Source: Richelia sinica FACHB-800 (lineage in GTDB: Bacteria; Cyanobacteriota; Cyanobacteriia; Cyanobacteriales; Nostocaceae). From it: a stretch of 64,000 bases of DNA. Below are positions 7,982 through 16,740 of the stretch, piece after piece (within the stretch, counting starts at the first letter, position 1; each line of letters starts with the position of its first letter). Location: contig NZ_JACJTT010000001.1 in the NCBI RefSeq assembly GCF_014698825.1, positions 372,001-436,000 of the forward strand, given 5' to 3'. The notes beneath the pieces are model-generated. The model saw only the letters and a program-made list of their open reading frames with translations, ran no database searches and was not told where the DNA came from. Position numbers and translations under genes: made by a program.

Positions 7982-9355
7982 ATGCACACCTCTTCTCCCC
8001 TTGCAGAAATTCTCCGGCAACGTCGCCAAAAACTCGCCACTTTGATTGATTTTCCAGCAGTTCTCTGGTCAGGTGGTAGCAGTCCTCGCAATTTCCCTGC
8101 TAATACCTTCCCTTTCCGTCCTAGTAGCCATTTTCTCTACTTTGCTGGACTACCTCTAAAAAATGCTGCTATTCGATTAGATGGTGGTAAGCTTCAACTA
8201 TTTATGGATAATCCTCCACCAGAGGATGCTCTTTGGCATGGGGAAACACCTACCTGCGAAGAAATAGCTGAGAAAATTGGTGCAGATGATGCCAGACCAA
8301 TGGCGGAGTTAGAAGATTATTTAGAAAATGCTGCGACTCTGCCTGTACAAGATGCGGCCACTTGGACACAACAAACTCAATTTTTAAATAGATGGATATT
8401 ACCCCAAAATCCACCAGATGGAATTGATTTAGAGCTAGCTAAAGCTATTGTTTCTCTGCGTCTTACCCATGATGCAGGAGCATTAGCTGAGTTACGTCAA
8501 GCTGCTGCTGTCAGTGTCCAAGCGCACAAAGCTGGAATGGCAGCCACACTGACAGCTAAATTAGAGGCAGAAGTCCGGGCAGCCATGGAAGGTGTGATTA
8601 TTGCCCATAATATGACTACTGCTTATAGCAGCATTGTCACCGTCCATGGTGAAGTTTTACATAATGGACATTACCACCACAGGTTACAGCCAGGTGATTT
8701 ACTTCTCGCTGATGTGGGTGCAGAAACTGGGACTGGTTGGGCAGCGGATATTACCCGGACTTGGCCAGTGTTTGGGAAATTTTCCCCTACCCAAAAAGAT
8801 GTTTATGACATTGTTTTAGCAGCCCATGATGCTTGTATTCAAGAAATAGCGCCTGGTGTGGAATATTCAGAAATACATCTATTAGCTGCGACAATTTTGA
8901 CTAAAGGCTTGATTGAGTTGGGTATTTTACGCGGTGATGTGGAAAAGTTAGTGAAGATAGATGCCCATTCTCTCTTTTTTCCCCACGGTATAGGGCATCT
9001 TTTAGGGCTAGATGTACATGATATGGAGGACTTAGGGGACTTAGCTGGTTATGAGGAAGGAAGAAACCGCAGTCAGCGTTTTGGTTTAAGCTATTTGCGG
9101 TTAAATCGTCCCCTCCAACCGGGAATGTTGGTAACTATTGAACCTGGTTTTTACCAAGTGCCAGGAATTATTAATAATCCGAAAATACGTTCTCAATATC
9201 AGTATTCTGTCAATTGGGAGAGACTAGAACAATTTGCTGATGTTAGGGGCATTAGGATTGAGGATGATGTGTTAGTAACCGAGTCTGGCAGTGAAGTTTT
9301 AACTGCTGCATTACCAACTAGTTCTCAGGAAATAGAAGCTTTGGTGAATAGTTAG
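7982..9355 (+). CDS. pepP: Xaa-Pro aminopeptidase (aminopeptidase P, M24B)
   Basis: Cytosolic dimetal peptidase that removes an N-terminal residue preceding proline. The N-terminal AMP_N domain is about residues 1-140 (NTFPFRPSSHFLYFAGL). The C-terminal pita-bread domain has the five metal ligands in order: Asp in LLADVGAE, Asp in WAADITRTWP, His in FFPHGIGHLLGLDVHD, Glu in TIEPGFY and Glu in GIRIEDDVLV. The ATG at 7982 (457 residues) is chosen over a TTG nine codons upstream because family members begin close to the TSSPLAEILRQRR segment. It is convergent with the ProA-like gene, 29 bp away. Confidence 0.93.
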   Translation: MHTSSPLAEILRQRRQKLATLIDFPAVLWSGGSSPRNFPANTFPFRPSSHFLYFAGLPLKNAAIRLDGGKLQLFMDNPPPEDALWHGETPTCEEIAEKIGADDARPMAELEDYLENAATLPVQDAATWTQQTQFLNRWILPQNPPDGIDLELAKAIVSLRLTHDAGALAELRQAAAVSVQAHKAGMAATLTAKLEAEVRAAMEGVIIAHNMTTAYSSIVTVHGEVLHNGHYHHRLQPGDLLLADVGAETGTGWAADITRTWPVFGKFSPTQKDVYDIVLAAHDACIQEIAPGVEYSEIHLLAATILTKGLIELGILRGDVEKLVKIDAHSLFFPHGIGHLLGLDVHDMEDLGDLAGYEEGRNRSQRFGLSYLRLNRPLQPGMLVTIEPGFYQVPGIINNPKIRSQYQYSVNWERLEQFADVRGIRIEDDVLVTESGSEVLTAALPTSSQEIEALVNS

Positions 9356-9384
9356 GTATGACAGTTTTGTTTTTCTCTAGGAAA

Positions 9385-10650
9385 TTAAAATCTGCCATTA
9401 CCTTGAATAATATGTTTGACGGTGGTTAGAGTTTCTAAACTAATGAATCCTCGTCTGTGACCTTTTTGATTTGACATGCCTAAAAATACGCTATCTCCTC
9501 GTGATGGGTTGCGCGAGAAGCGAGGGGAAGCGTTGATGTAGGTGGAGGCGCTATTTACTCCTAAGGCAAATTGACGGCTTTCTTGATAGGATTCTGTTAC
9601 TATGCTGTCGGCGTGACCGCTACTGTATTGATTAATCCAAGCGATCGCACTTTCTAAGCTATCTACTAATTTAAAAGCCACTGTCTTGGTTAAATAGGGT
9701 GTTCCCCATTCTCCTTCCTTGGCTAGCTGCAACTGGGGAAAGGCTTCTACCAATTCTGCATCCCCTTTGAGTTCAAAGCCTTTTTCTTTTAAACTGTTCC
9801 ACAAAACAGATAAAGATGATGGCAAAGCTTGACGATGAATTAAGACTTTCTCAATGGCGTTAACTGGGTCAGGTTCACTTTGATGACTATCAAGAATCAT
9901 CCACCGTACCATGTCTAAGCTACCGTTGAGCGACCAGTAAAGGTAACAATTGCCCATAGCTGACTTTAATACTGGACAGGTGGCTTGTCTCACTACCTGT
10001 TGAATTAAGCTAGACCGTCCATAGGGAATGACTAAGTTTATATACTGGTCTTGGGTGACTAAATCCCTTAAGGATGTACCATGTTCAGCGGTGACTAGTT
10101 CGACACACCCGGCTGGTAAACCAACTTCTGTAATTGCTGTTTGTAATACTTCTGCGATCGCTGCATTGGAGTGACTAGCTTCCGTACTACCTTTGAGAAT
10201 AATACTATTCCCTGTTTTAATACAGAAGCCTGCGGCGATCGCTCCTAAATCGGGAAATGCCTCATAAATAAAGCCAATCACTCCCAAAGGCATTAATTGG
10301 GTATAACTTTGGGAATCTTCTTGTTGATATTCGGCGTTTCTCACCCGACGTAAGGGGTCAGATAATTCCCCTAATCTTTGGAGAATGGCCACAGTGTTTT
10401 CTAAGCGAGAAGGAGTTAATTTTAGCCAATCTAAAATCAACTCTGACACGGCCATTTCTCGACTAGCTTCTAAGTCTAAAGTGTTAGCTTCGAGAATGTC
10501 ATCAAATGCCCTTCCTAGTGCCTGTGCCATTGCCAGCACGGCCCGACTTCGGTCTACACCCTTGGTAATTCCTAGCTTCAGAGAAGCTTGTTCAGCGCGT
10601 TTGGCGCTTTTAATTGGTTCAGGGCAATCATCAACAGCTTCAACACTCAT
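9385..10650 (-). CDS. ProA-like protein (glutamate-5-semialdehyde dehydrogenase paralogue) lacking the catalytic Cys
   Basis: A 421-residue protein that aligns over its full length with gamma-glutamyl phosphate reductase (ProA), the second enzyme of proline synthesis. Several hallmark positions are changed. The region where ProA has PS(T/V)CN, holding the catalytic cysteine, reads EPDPVNAIE, so Val263 replaces Cys. The usual YEARPNV is YEAFPDL (129-135), and PRGG is PYGR (209-212). The NAD(P)-fold segments around KTGNSIILKGSTEASHSN are retained. I infer it is not a functional GSA dehydrogenase. Other cyanobacteria are recalled to have two proA-like genes, so a true ProA is probably elsewhere. 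The start is 4 bp after the preceding membrane-protein gene, implying cotranscription. Confidence 0.8.
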   Translation of the reverse strand: MSVEAVDDCPEPIKSAKRAEQASLKLGITKGVDRSRAVLAMAQALGRAFDDILEANTLDLEASREMAVSELILDWLKLTPSRLENTVAILQRLGELSDPLRRVRNAEYQQEDSQSYTQLMPLGVIGFIYEAFPDLGAIAAGFCIKTGNSIILKGSTEASHSNAAIAEVLQTAITEVGLPAGCVELVTAEHGTSLRDLVTQDQYINLVIPYGRSSLIQQVVRQATCPVLKSAMGNCYLYWSLNGSLDMVRWMILDSHQSEPDPVNAIEKVLIHRQALPSSLSVLWNSLKEKGFELKGDAELVEAFPQLQLAKEGEWGTPYLTKTVAFKLVDSLESAIAWINQYSSGHADSIVTESYQESRQFALGVNSASTYINASPRFSRNPSRGDSVFLGMSNQKGHRRGFISLETLTTVKHIIQGNGRF

Positions 10651-10654
10651 GGAG

Positions 10655-11116
10655 TTAACGTCTGTAAGTAAGCCAGACCATAATCGCTGGCAGGATAGCT
10701 AACAGCACTGCCACCATTGCCCATGCAATAATGCTGGAACCATTTGCCAAGCGCAGTGCTAATGGTAGCCATATAATCACTAGCACAAAAATAATACCCA
10801 ATGCTATGGGCAAATAGCTTTCTCCTAATTTGGAATGGACAACGTGCCAACTGTTTCCATGCCAGCGCCAAGCTCTTTTGTAGGGATAGGTGGTGGAAAG
10901 TTGTTCAAGTACATAACCATTTTCTTCAACGACGAAAATTTGTTGACAGCGATCGCATCCAAATGCTTCTGTCAAGGTAATTGGGATTAACTGCCCCCGA
11001 CGACGGCAAGGACAAGTGTATTCGGTATTTAAGTCTATTTTTTCTGGTTTGTGAGATGGCACAAGGGAGCTAAATAACTTGAGCGTAGGTTTTACAATGT
11101 TTCCCACTTTGTCCAT
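10655..11116 (-). CDS. Zinc-ribbon, two-helix membrane protein of unknown function
   Basis: I do not recognise this family. From the ATG at 11116, preceded by GGAG, it has 153 residues. The N-terminal soluble part carries a CxC...CxxC cluster (YTCPCRRRGQLIPITLTEAF, then CDRC), which looks like a zinc ribbon. Two hydrophobic helices follow near the C-terminus (LPIALGIIFVLVIIWLPLAL and IIAWAMVAVLLAILPAIMVW) with a short RR tail. It ends 4 bp before the ProA paralogue begins, so the two are probably translated from one mRNA. An upstream in-frame start at 11137 is possible. Confidence 0.7.
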   Translation of the reverse strand: MDKVGNIVKPTLKLFSSLVPSHKPEKIDLNTEYTCPCRRRGQLIPITLTEAFGCDRCQQIFVVEENGYVLEQLSTTYPYKRAWRWHGNSWHVVHSKLGESYLPIALGIIFVLVIIWLPLALRLANGSSIIAWAMVAVLLAILPAIMVWLTYRR

Positions 11117-11386
11117 AGTTCTCCGTGGGGATGCCAAGAATTACTTCCTAGCTAGCCTATTTTTACAAGTGGGCTAACTTGTTTATCTCCAGTATATTTC
11201 TAGCCATGTTTTCGTCACTAGTTGGCCATAATCATACTGCTGGTATCAGCACCAAGCACCTCTGAATTGAATATCCACAATCCAGGATGGGTGGAGAAAA
11301 GAATAATGTCCAAAAAACTTAATAGCCTCGTTTTTCAGAAACTAATGCTCCTAATAACAGAGCTTTTCTAAAAACAAGGCTTGATG

Positions 11387-11396
11387 CTAATATTAG
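11387..11396. repeat. Palindrome CTAATATTAG flanking tRNA-Gly (copy 1)
   Basis: A perfect 10-bp palindrome on the 3' side of tRNA-Gly. The same 10 bases occur on the other side within a 12-bp palindrome, ACTAATATTAGT (11481-11492). The two copies bracket the tRNA as direct repeats. Confidence 0.5.
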
Positions 11397-11400
11397 AAGA

Positions 11401-11471
11401 GCGGGTAACGCGATTCGAACGCGCGACATTCACCTTGGCAAGGTGACGCTCTACCACTGAGCTATACCCGC
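11401..11471 (-). tRNA. tRNA-Gly (anticodon GCC)
   Basis: The reverse strand folds as a standard cloverleaf of 71 nt. The acceptor stem is GCGGGTA/TACCCGC, the D-arm is GCTCAGTGGTAGAGC, the anticodon stem CACCT/AGGTG holds loop TGCCA with anticodon GCC, and the T-arm contains GTTCGAATC. The 3' CCA is not encoded (the next bases are TCT), so it must be added after transcription. Confidence 0.95.
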
Positions 11472-11480
11472 AACTATCAC

Positions 11481-11492
11481 ACTAATATTAGT
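11481..11492. repeat. Palindrome ACTAATATTAGT flanking tRNA-Gly (copy 2)
   Basis: A perfect 12-bp palindrome 9 bp upstream of tRNA-Gly on the coding strand of the tRNA. It shares 10 bases with the copy at 11387-11396. It may be a promoter or processing feature, or a duplicated junction. Confidence 0.5.
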
Positions 11493-11580
11493 ATTTCAGA
11501 TTTACTCAGGTTTGTCAAGCCCTCAATTAAATTTTTTCCCAAGATAGTAGTCAGCTGACCAATCACCTCGTTTCATCCCG

Positions 11581-12129
11581 CTATGACTCAACTGATTCAG
11601 AGAAGGTCGCTGGCAAAGATTGGGTGTGATGAGTGTAAGTTTCTGCTAGGTTAGGGCGCAGTTGACGCATCAGGCTGGCCATTTCGATAGCGTTCATGGC
11701 ATATTCCCAACCATGATTACTTTTAATTCCTGCCCGTTCTAAAGCTTGTTGCATTGTATCCGTGGTCAAAACACCAAAAATCACTGGTACACCAGTTTGA
11801 AAACTAGCGGCAGCAACGCCTTTAGCTACTTCAGCGGATACATAATCGAAATGAGGTGTTTGTCCTTTTATGACTGCACCTAAACAAATAATGGCATCGT
11901 AACGCTTGGATAAAGCTAGTTGGCGAGCCACCAGGGGAATTTCAAAGCTACCAGGAACCCATACATAGTCTACTTGGTTGCCTTGGGGATCGGGGTTGAT
12001 GCCATGACGTTTTAGGCAATCTTGACATCCTTCTAAGAGCTTGATGGTAACTAAGTCATTAAACCGACCAATTACCAATGCAAACCGCAAAGGCTCTGTT
12101 TGGGTAAAACTTCCCTCAAAAACTGCCAT
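11581..12129 (-). CDS. ribH: 6,7-dimethyl-8-ribityllumazine synthase
   Basis: Penultimate step of riboflavin synthesis, condensing the pyrimidine intermediate with 3,4-dihydroxy-2-butanone 4-phosphate; members assemble into pentamers or icosahedral capsids. Motifs seen: [54 protein letters not shown] (with the catalytic His) and [16 protein letters not shown]. The 182 residues are longer than the usual ~155-160 because of a Ser/Thr/His-rich C-terminal tail after MRQLRPNL. It lies 300 bp downstream of psbZ on the same strand. Confidence 0.95.
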   Translation of the reverse strand: MAVFEGSFTQTEPLRFALVIGRFNDLVTIKLLEGCQDCLKRHGINPDPQGNQVDYVWVPGSFEIPLVARQLALSKRYDAIICLGAVIKGQTPHFDYVSAEVAKGVAAASFQTGVPVIFGVLTTDTMQQALERAGIKSNHGWEYAMNAIEMASLMRQLRPNLAETYTHHTQSLPATFSESVES

Positions 12130-12429
12130 GACTGCCTCTTAAATTAAGAATCAACAAGAATCGAGAAGTCAGAATCTAGGAGAAATCATCTATCTGCTCT
12201 GCCATAGCTTGGCTTGGGAAGATGCCAAGACTGTTGTTCTCCTGGGTTCTGAATTCTTTCAGGGTCAATATACTTTTCAGCTTTGAATATAGAGGAGCAG
12301 GAAAGCGATGTCTGGAAAAAGGCATCAACAAGAAGAAAAATCCTTCTTTTGGTTGAGTAACCCTTGACCTTGGCTTTTCTGCTCCTCTAGTTTTTATGTT
12401 ATGTGTTAGTGTTTGGTTGAGGCGGTCGC
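12130..12429. other. Intergenic gap between ribH and psbZ
   Basis: A 300-bp stretch between two same-strand genes. I see no convincing gene, repeat or strong hairpin in it. Open frames here lack family resemblance. Confidence 0.5.
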
Positions 12430-12618
12430 CTACACGACAAAAAAGTTTAATACACCCACTACAATCACTAAGGCAATCCAAACTCCAGAACCAACCCAAA
12501 GGAGCTTTTTAGATTCAACCCAGTTTTGAGGGGTAGCGTAAGCAACGGGAACTCCTACAACTAGGGCAAAGGACAGTAGCACTAAAGATATTAAAGCGAC
12601 TTGAAATATTATGCTCAT
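12430..12618 (-). CDS. psbZ: Photosystem II reaction centre protein Z (Ycf9)
   Basis: A 62-residue thylakoid membrane protein with two transmembrane helices: [20 protein letters not shown], and one covering [20 protein letters not shown]. The intervening loop [10 protein letters not shown] is characteristic of PsbZ. In cyanobacteria PsbZ stabilises the interaction of the PSII core with peripheral subunits. The ATG at 12618 gives the exact family length; the open frame continues 17 codons upstream but that part is not conserved. Confidence 0.95.
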   Translation of the reverse strand: MSIIFQVALISLVLLSFALVVGVPVAYATPQNWVESKKLLWVGSGVWIALVIVVGVLNFFVV

Positions 12619-12704
12619 TTTTGCTTTCCCAAAATAGCGAAATCGTGGCAACTTACTACTTCGCCGCATAACGCGAACAAAGTGGTTAACCCAGGAACTC
12701 CTGT

Positions 12705-12723
12705 GTATACACCTAGAGTATAC
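12705..12723 (-). promoter_or_regulatory. GTATAC double motif in the psbZ upstream region
   Basis: Two GTATAC hexamers (12705-12710 and 12718-12723) flank a 7-bp spacer, 87 bp before the psbZ start. On the psbZ strand one overlaps TATACT, a good -10 match. The -35 is not clear. It is probably the psbZ promoter, with a possible operator symmetry. Confidence 0.35.
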
Positions 12724-12836
12724 TGAGGAACTTATATTTTACCGAAAAATGGGGTATAAAGCCGCGCCCTTCTAGGGTGAATATTTGTCGCCATACTCCT
12801 TGTAATTATTACACTTGTGTCACTCCTAAACTCCTC

Positions 12837-15548
12837 ATGCTCGATTTAATTCTTTGTCATACAACTGTTGATTTTGACGCTTTGGGAGCGGCTGTAGGAC
12901 TAACTTGTCTGAAGCCAGGGAGTAAGATTGTACTGACTGGGGGAGCACATCCACCTGTAAGGGATTTTTTGGCTTTGCATCGCGATGAATATTCGTTGAT
13001 TGAACGACGGGCTGTGAATCCTGAGCAAATTCGCTCTTTGACTGTTGTGGATACGCAACAACGCGATCGCTTGGGGAAGGCCGCTGAATGGTTGGATTTA
13101 CCTCATATCCAGCAAATCATTGTTTATGACCATCATCTGGGACAAAATCGCGATATCCCTACTACCCAGCTGTATGTTGATCAGGTGGGAGCGACAACCA
13201 CTTTAATGGTGGAGGAGTTACAAAAGCGTAATATTAGTTTAAATCCTGCCCAAGCAACGGTGATGGCCTTAGGGATTCATGTAGATACAGGTTCCTTAGC
13301 TTATGAACAATCTACACCCAGGGATGCTTTGGCTTTGGCTTGGTTGATGCAGCAGGGGGCAAGTTTACCAGTTATTTCTACTTATCGTGACCCTGGTTTA
13401 ACACCCCAATTACAGCAGCTATTAACAACAGCTTTAGACAATTTAGAATATGTTTGTCTGCGGGGATATACCATTGCTTGGGTGACCTTGAGGACAGAAG
13501 GGTTTATCCCTGGTTTATCTAATTTGGCTTCAGAAGTCATTGATTTAACAGAAAGTGACGCGCTACTCCTAGCTAACGAGTATCCGTTGAATGAAAATGA
13601 TTGGCGTTTGACTATTATCGGGCGATCGCAAATTAAAAGTACCAATCTGCACCTATTATTTCAAAATTTCGGTGGTGGTGGTCATTCTCAAGCGGCTTCT
13701 CTCAATCTCCGCACCACTAACTCCCAACCAATTTTGCAACAATTACTAGAGGGATTAAAAACTCAAATTCCCCATCCTCCAGTGGCACGGGATTTGATGT
13801 CCTCCCCAGTCCGCACTATCCGTCCTGAAACCACCATTGCTGAAGCACAGCGCATCCTCTTGCGCTACGGGCATTCTGGGTTATCTGTAGTTAATAGCCA
13901 AGGACAACTAGTAGGAATTATTTCCCGTCGAGATTTAGATATTGCCTTACATCATGGCTTTAGTCATGCACCAGTCAAAGGTTACATGACCACAAATTTA
14001 AAGACCATCACACCAGATACCACCTTGCCACAGATTGAAGCATTGATGGTCACCTATGACATCGGTCGGTTACCAGTCTTAGAACATCAACAGCTAGTTG
14101 GTATTGTTACCCGCACCGATGTTTTACGAGAATTACATCAAGCAGAATTAGAAACAGGAAGATGGGGAAATGACCAAACAGGGAAAGAGAGAGAAAATCA
14201 TATCAATCTTCCTCAATTAGAAAATAAACTTGCGCCTCAACTTTGGCAATTACTAGTTAAAGCTTCCCAAGCAGCAGAACAACGCGGTTGGCATCTTTAT
14301 TTAGTTGGTGGTGCTGTTCGGGATTTACTCCTATCAGAAGCTGCCACTAGCACTTTGATGATTACAGATATTGACTTAGTAGTTGATGGTTTTCACAAGT
14401 CAGCAGATGTCGGTGCAGGTGTAGAACTGGCAAAAGCATTACAAGAAATTTATCCCCAGGCTCGGTTAGACATTCATGGTGCTTTTCAAACTGCGGCTTT
14501 ATTGTGGCACAAAGACCCAGAATTAGACTCATTATGGGTAGATATTGCCACTGCCAGAACCGAATTTTATCCTTACCCAGCAGCCAATCCAGAAGTTGAA
14601 GCTAGTTCCATTCGCCAAGATTTATATCGACGAGATTTTACTATTAATGCCCTGGCATTAAGATTAACATCTCCCCGCGCGGGTGAGTTAATGGATTTTT
14701 TTGGTGGTCTGTTAGATTTACAAGCAAAACAAATTCGTGTTTTACATGCCAATAGTTTTATTGAAGACCCGACCAGAATTTTTCGGGGAGTGCGCTTTGC
14801 GGTGCGTTTTGGCTTTCAAATTGAAGCACAAACCGCTAGATATATTAACTATGCTATTCACAGTGGTGTTTATGACCGCACCAGCCAAGAAAATAGTCGT
14901 ACTCCTGCACTCCAAACTCGTCTTAAAGCTGAATTAAAGCATATTTTAGAAGCACCTTATTGGTTATCTGCTCTGCAATTATTAGAGCAATTAGGTGCGT
15001 TGAAATGTATTCACCACGACTTGCAACTAGATGGTAGATTACTGCGAAAATTGCGATTATTGGAACGCTGTTTGCACAAATTTGCAATTCAAGAAACCTT
15101 AATTCCTTGGCAAATAAGTTTAGAGGTATTAATTGCTCACTTAGATGGTAAATATCGAGAGAAAGTAGCCAAAAATTTACAATTACCTGATGATAGTATT
15201 ACTAGATTAAAGAAATTGTCTCAAACTACATCTGAAGTTATAGAATTATTACCTAATTGTCAATTTCCCAGTCAAATTGTGAATTTACTGCGGACATATG
15301 ATTTAGAAACATTAATTTTAATAGCTCTAGAGGGTTCGTGCTTGATTAGAAAGCAAATATGGAAATATTTAACAACTTGGGCAAATATTCAACCACTATT
15401 AAATGGCAATGATTTAAAACAATTAGGGTATAAGCCAGGTCCCCAATATCGAAAAATGTTGGATGATTTGTTGGCAGCTACTTTAGATGCAGTTATTCAG
15501 AACAGAGAAGAAGCAGAGGGGTTTTTAGCCCAGCATTATCCTCGATAA
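12837..15548 (+). CDS. DHH-CBS-tRNA nucleotidyltransferase (poly(A) polymerase-like) fusion
   Basis: A 903-residue three-part protein. Residues 1-305 are a DHH/DHHA1 phosphoesterase domain (CHTTVDFDALGAAVG, VVDTQQRD, VYDHHLGQN, GGGGHSQAA). Two CBS motifs follow at about 320-440 (DLMSSPVRTIRPETTIAEAQ, then YMTTNLKTITPDTTLPQIE). From about 475 there is a class II CCA-adding/poly(A) polymerase head and body (LYLVGGAVRDLLL, DIDLVVDG, ARTEFYPYPA, RRDFTINALALRL, EDPTRIFRGVRFAVRFGF). The fusion is known from cyanobacteria and Aquifex-like bacteria, where CC-adding and A-adding activities can be split between enzymes. Which activity this has is not readable. The ATG at 12837 is chosen as the true domain start. 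Confidence 0.9.
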   Translation: MLDLILCHTTVDFDALGAAVGLTCLKPGSKIVLTGGAHPPVRDFLALHRDEYSLIERRAVNPEQIRSLTVVDTQQRDRLGKAAEWLDLPHIQQIIVYDHHLGQNRDIPTTQLYVDQVGATTTLMVEELQKRNISLNPAQATVMALGIHVDTGSLAYEQSTPRDALALAWLMQQGASLPVISTYRDPGLTPQLQQLLTTALDNLEYVCLRGYTIAWVTLRTEGFIPGLSNLASEVIDLTESDALLLANEYPLNENDWRLTIIGRSQIKSTNLHLLFQNFGGGGHSQAASLNLRTTNSQPILQQLLEGLKTQIPHPPVARDLMSSPVRTIRPETTIAEAQRILLRYGHSGLSVVNSQGQLVGIISRRDLDIALHHGFSHAPVKGYMTTNLKTITPDTTLPQIEALMVTYDIGRLPVLEHQQLVGIVTRTDVLRELHQAELETGRWGNDQTGKERENHINLPQLENKLAPQLWQLLVKASQAAEQRGWHLYLVGGAVRDLLLSEAATSTLMITDIDLVVDGFHKSADVGAGVELAKALQEIYPQARLDIHGAFQTAALLWHKDPELDSLWVDIATARTEFYPYPAANPEVEASSIRQDLYRRDFTINALALRLTSPRAGELMDFFGGLLDLQAKQIRVLHANSFIEDPTRIFRGVRFAVRFGFQIEAQTARYINYAIHSGVYDRTSQENSRTPALQTRLKAELKHILEAPYWLSALQLLEQLGALKCIHHDLQLDGRLLRKLRLLERCLHKFAIQETLIPWQISLEVLIAHLDGKYREKVAKNLQLPDDSITRLKKLSQTTSEVIELLPNCQFPSQIVNLLRTYDLETLILIALEGSCLIRKQIWKYLTTWANIQPLLNGNDLKQLGYKPGPQYRKMLDDLLAATLDAVIQNREEAEGFLAQHYPR

Positions 15549-15557
15549 AATCGGTTA

Positions 15558-15594
15558 TATAGCAGGTGACAGATAACCCCACCCGCGCTGTCGC
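15558..15594 (+). repeat. Partial copy of the TATAGCAGG dispersed repeat joined to a GC-rich repeat module
   Basis: TATAGCAGGTGACAG (15558-15572) is the left end of the family seen at 17975, 22876 and elsewhere. It is followed by CCCACCCGCGCTGTCGC, the reverse complement of a module at about 50308-50324. It starts 10 bp after the nucleotidyltransferase stop codon. Confidence 0.65.
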
Positions 15595-15742
15595 TTACCA
15601 TCTCCGTAGGCACGAATTGGTATTAGTTATCTACGGTGATGAAAAAGACCTGTAGTAGGGACATTGCACAGTAGATAGTGTCAATTCTTACCCCTATTAT
15701 GCAACGTCTATATAATTGTGAATTTGTAATTTTTAATTTTTA

Positions 15743-16543
15743 TTACATCTGATTAAGCATTTTATGAGTTTGGGGGATTACCCGCACTTGTTTAGCTATC
15801 TGCTTCATCAAAGCTTGCCATTCTAAAACTTGCTCTGGCAAAGGTGCTAACACAGGTAATTGACTAAATTTTTGATTTTCTGCTAAAGGTGTTACTGGTT
15901 GGAGAAATATGGGTATTTCTTGACTTAATTCTGCCACTAAGGAAGCTGAACGTTTTAATTCATCAGGATCTGTATCTTGAGAGACGATTATCTTGATAAA
16001 AACATTTATATTTGCATCTAGACACAATTGGAGAAACTGAGAATGTTCTAGCCAATAACTTTCACCACTAACGCTAGGCAACTTTAAATCCATACCCACA
16101 GAGTCCAGGTAGGGAAGAATGAGTTTAAGTTGTTCTGGTCGATGTCCACCAGTTTCTAGATAGATGGGTAGATTGGTGAGCGCACGTACCTCTGGCAAAA
16201 ATTCCCGCAAAAATGGAGCATGAAGAAGTGGTTCTCCACCAGTTAAGCTGATACTATCGTGTAAAGAGGGAAGATTTTGCCTTTGCACCCATTCGATTAA
16301 GATTGAAAGAGGTACTGGATTCGAGTGAATTTCAAAATCTCTAGATCCAGGCGATCGCTCAATTCTACAAGTGGAGGGTGCAGTCCATGTATAGGCGCTA
16401 TCGCAAAAGTGACACCGTAAGTCACAAATCGCAAAGCGAATAAAAATTTGGCGAGTCCCGACATTCAAGCCTTCTCCTTGAATAGCAGAAAAAATTTCCA
16501 TCAGGCGTGCTTCGGGTTTGAGAGTAGTCTTTTTAACATTCAT
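15743..16543 (-). CDS. queE: 7-carboxy-7-deazaguanine synthase (radical SAM)
   Basis: Radical-SAM ring contraction of carboxytetrahydropterin to CDG in queuosine/7-deazaguanine synthesis. Motifs: EIFSAIQGEGLNVGTRQIFI (substrate recognition), the cluster motif CDLRCHFC, SLTGGEPLLH (SAM binding) and YLETGGHRPEQ. The cluster spacing (Cx3Cx2C) is canonical. The ATG at 16543 (266 residues) matches the usual beginning; 44 further upstream codons are open but not family-like. No other que genes are adjacent. Confidence 0.9.
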   Translation of the reverse strand: MNVKKTTLKPEARLMEIFSAIQGEGLNVGTRQIFIRFAICDLRCHFCDSAYTWTAPSTCRIERSPGSRDFEIHSNPVPLSILIEWVQRQNLPSLHDSISLTGGEPLLHAPFLREFLPEVRALTNLPIYLETGGHRPEQLKLILPYLDSVGMDLKLPSVSGESYWLEHSQFLQLCLDANINVFIKIIVSQDTDPDELKRSASLVAELSQEIPIFLQPVTPLAENQKFSQLPVLAPLPEQVLEWQALMKQIAKQVRVIPQTHKMLNQM

Positions 16544-16740
16544 GGGATGATAACAGTGCGATCGCGCTAGATGAGGAACAATGGAAAAAGAGTTTTTTAC
16601 TTTTATCTCTATTGTCAACCTTAGCTGTTTCTCTTCTCCCTCATTTCCCTTGACTAGCAACTTGTGCTTAATCACACTAATTCAAAATGAGCTTAGGTGA
16701 TTTTTTAGGACAAAATAATATTTGGCGGATTAGATTTTAG

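Noticed and set aside
12176-12499. 107-codon open frame between ribH and psbZ
   Set aside because: It overlaps the well-supported psbZ in another frame and has no family resemblance.
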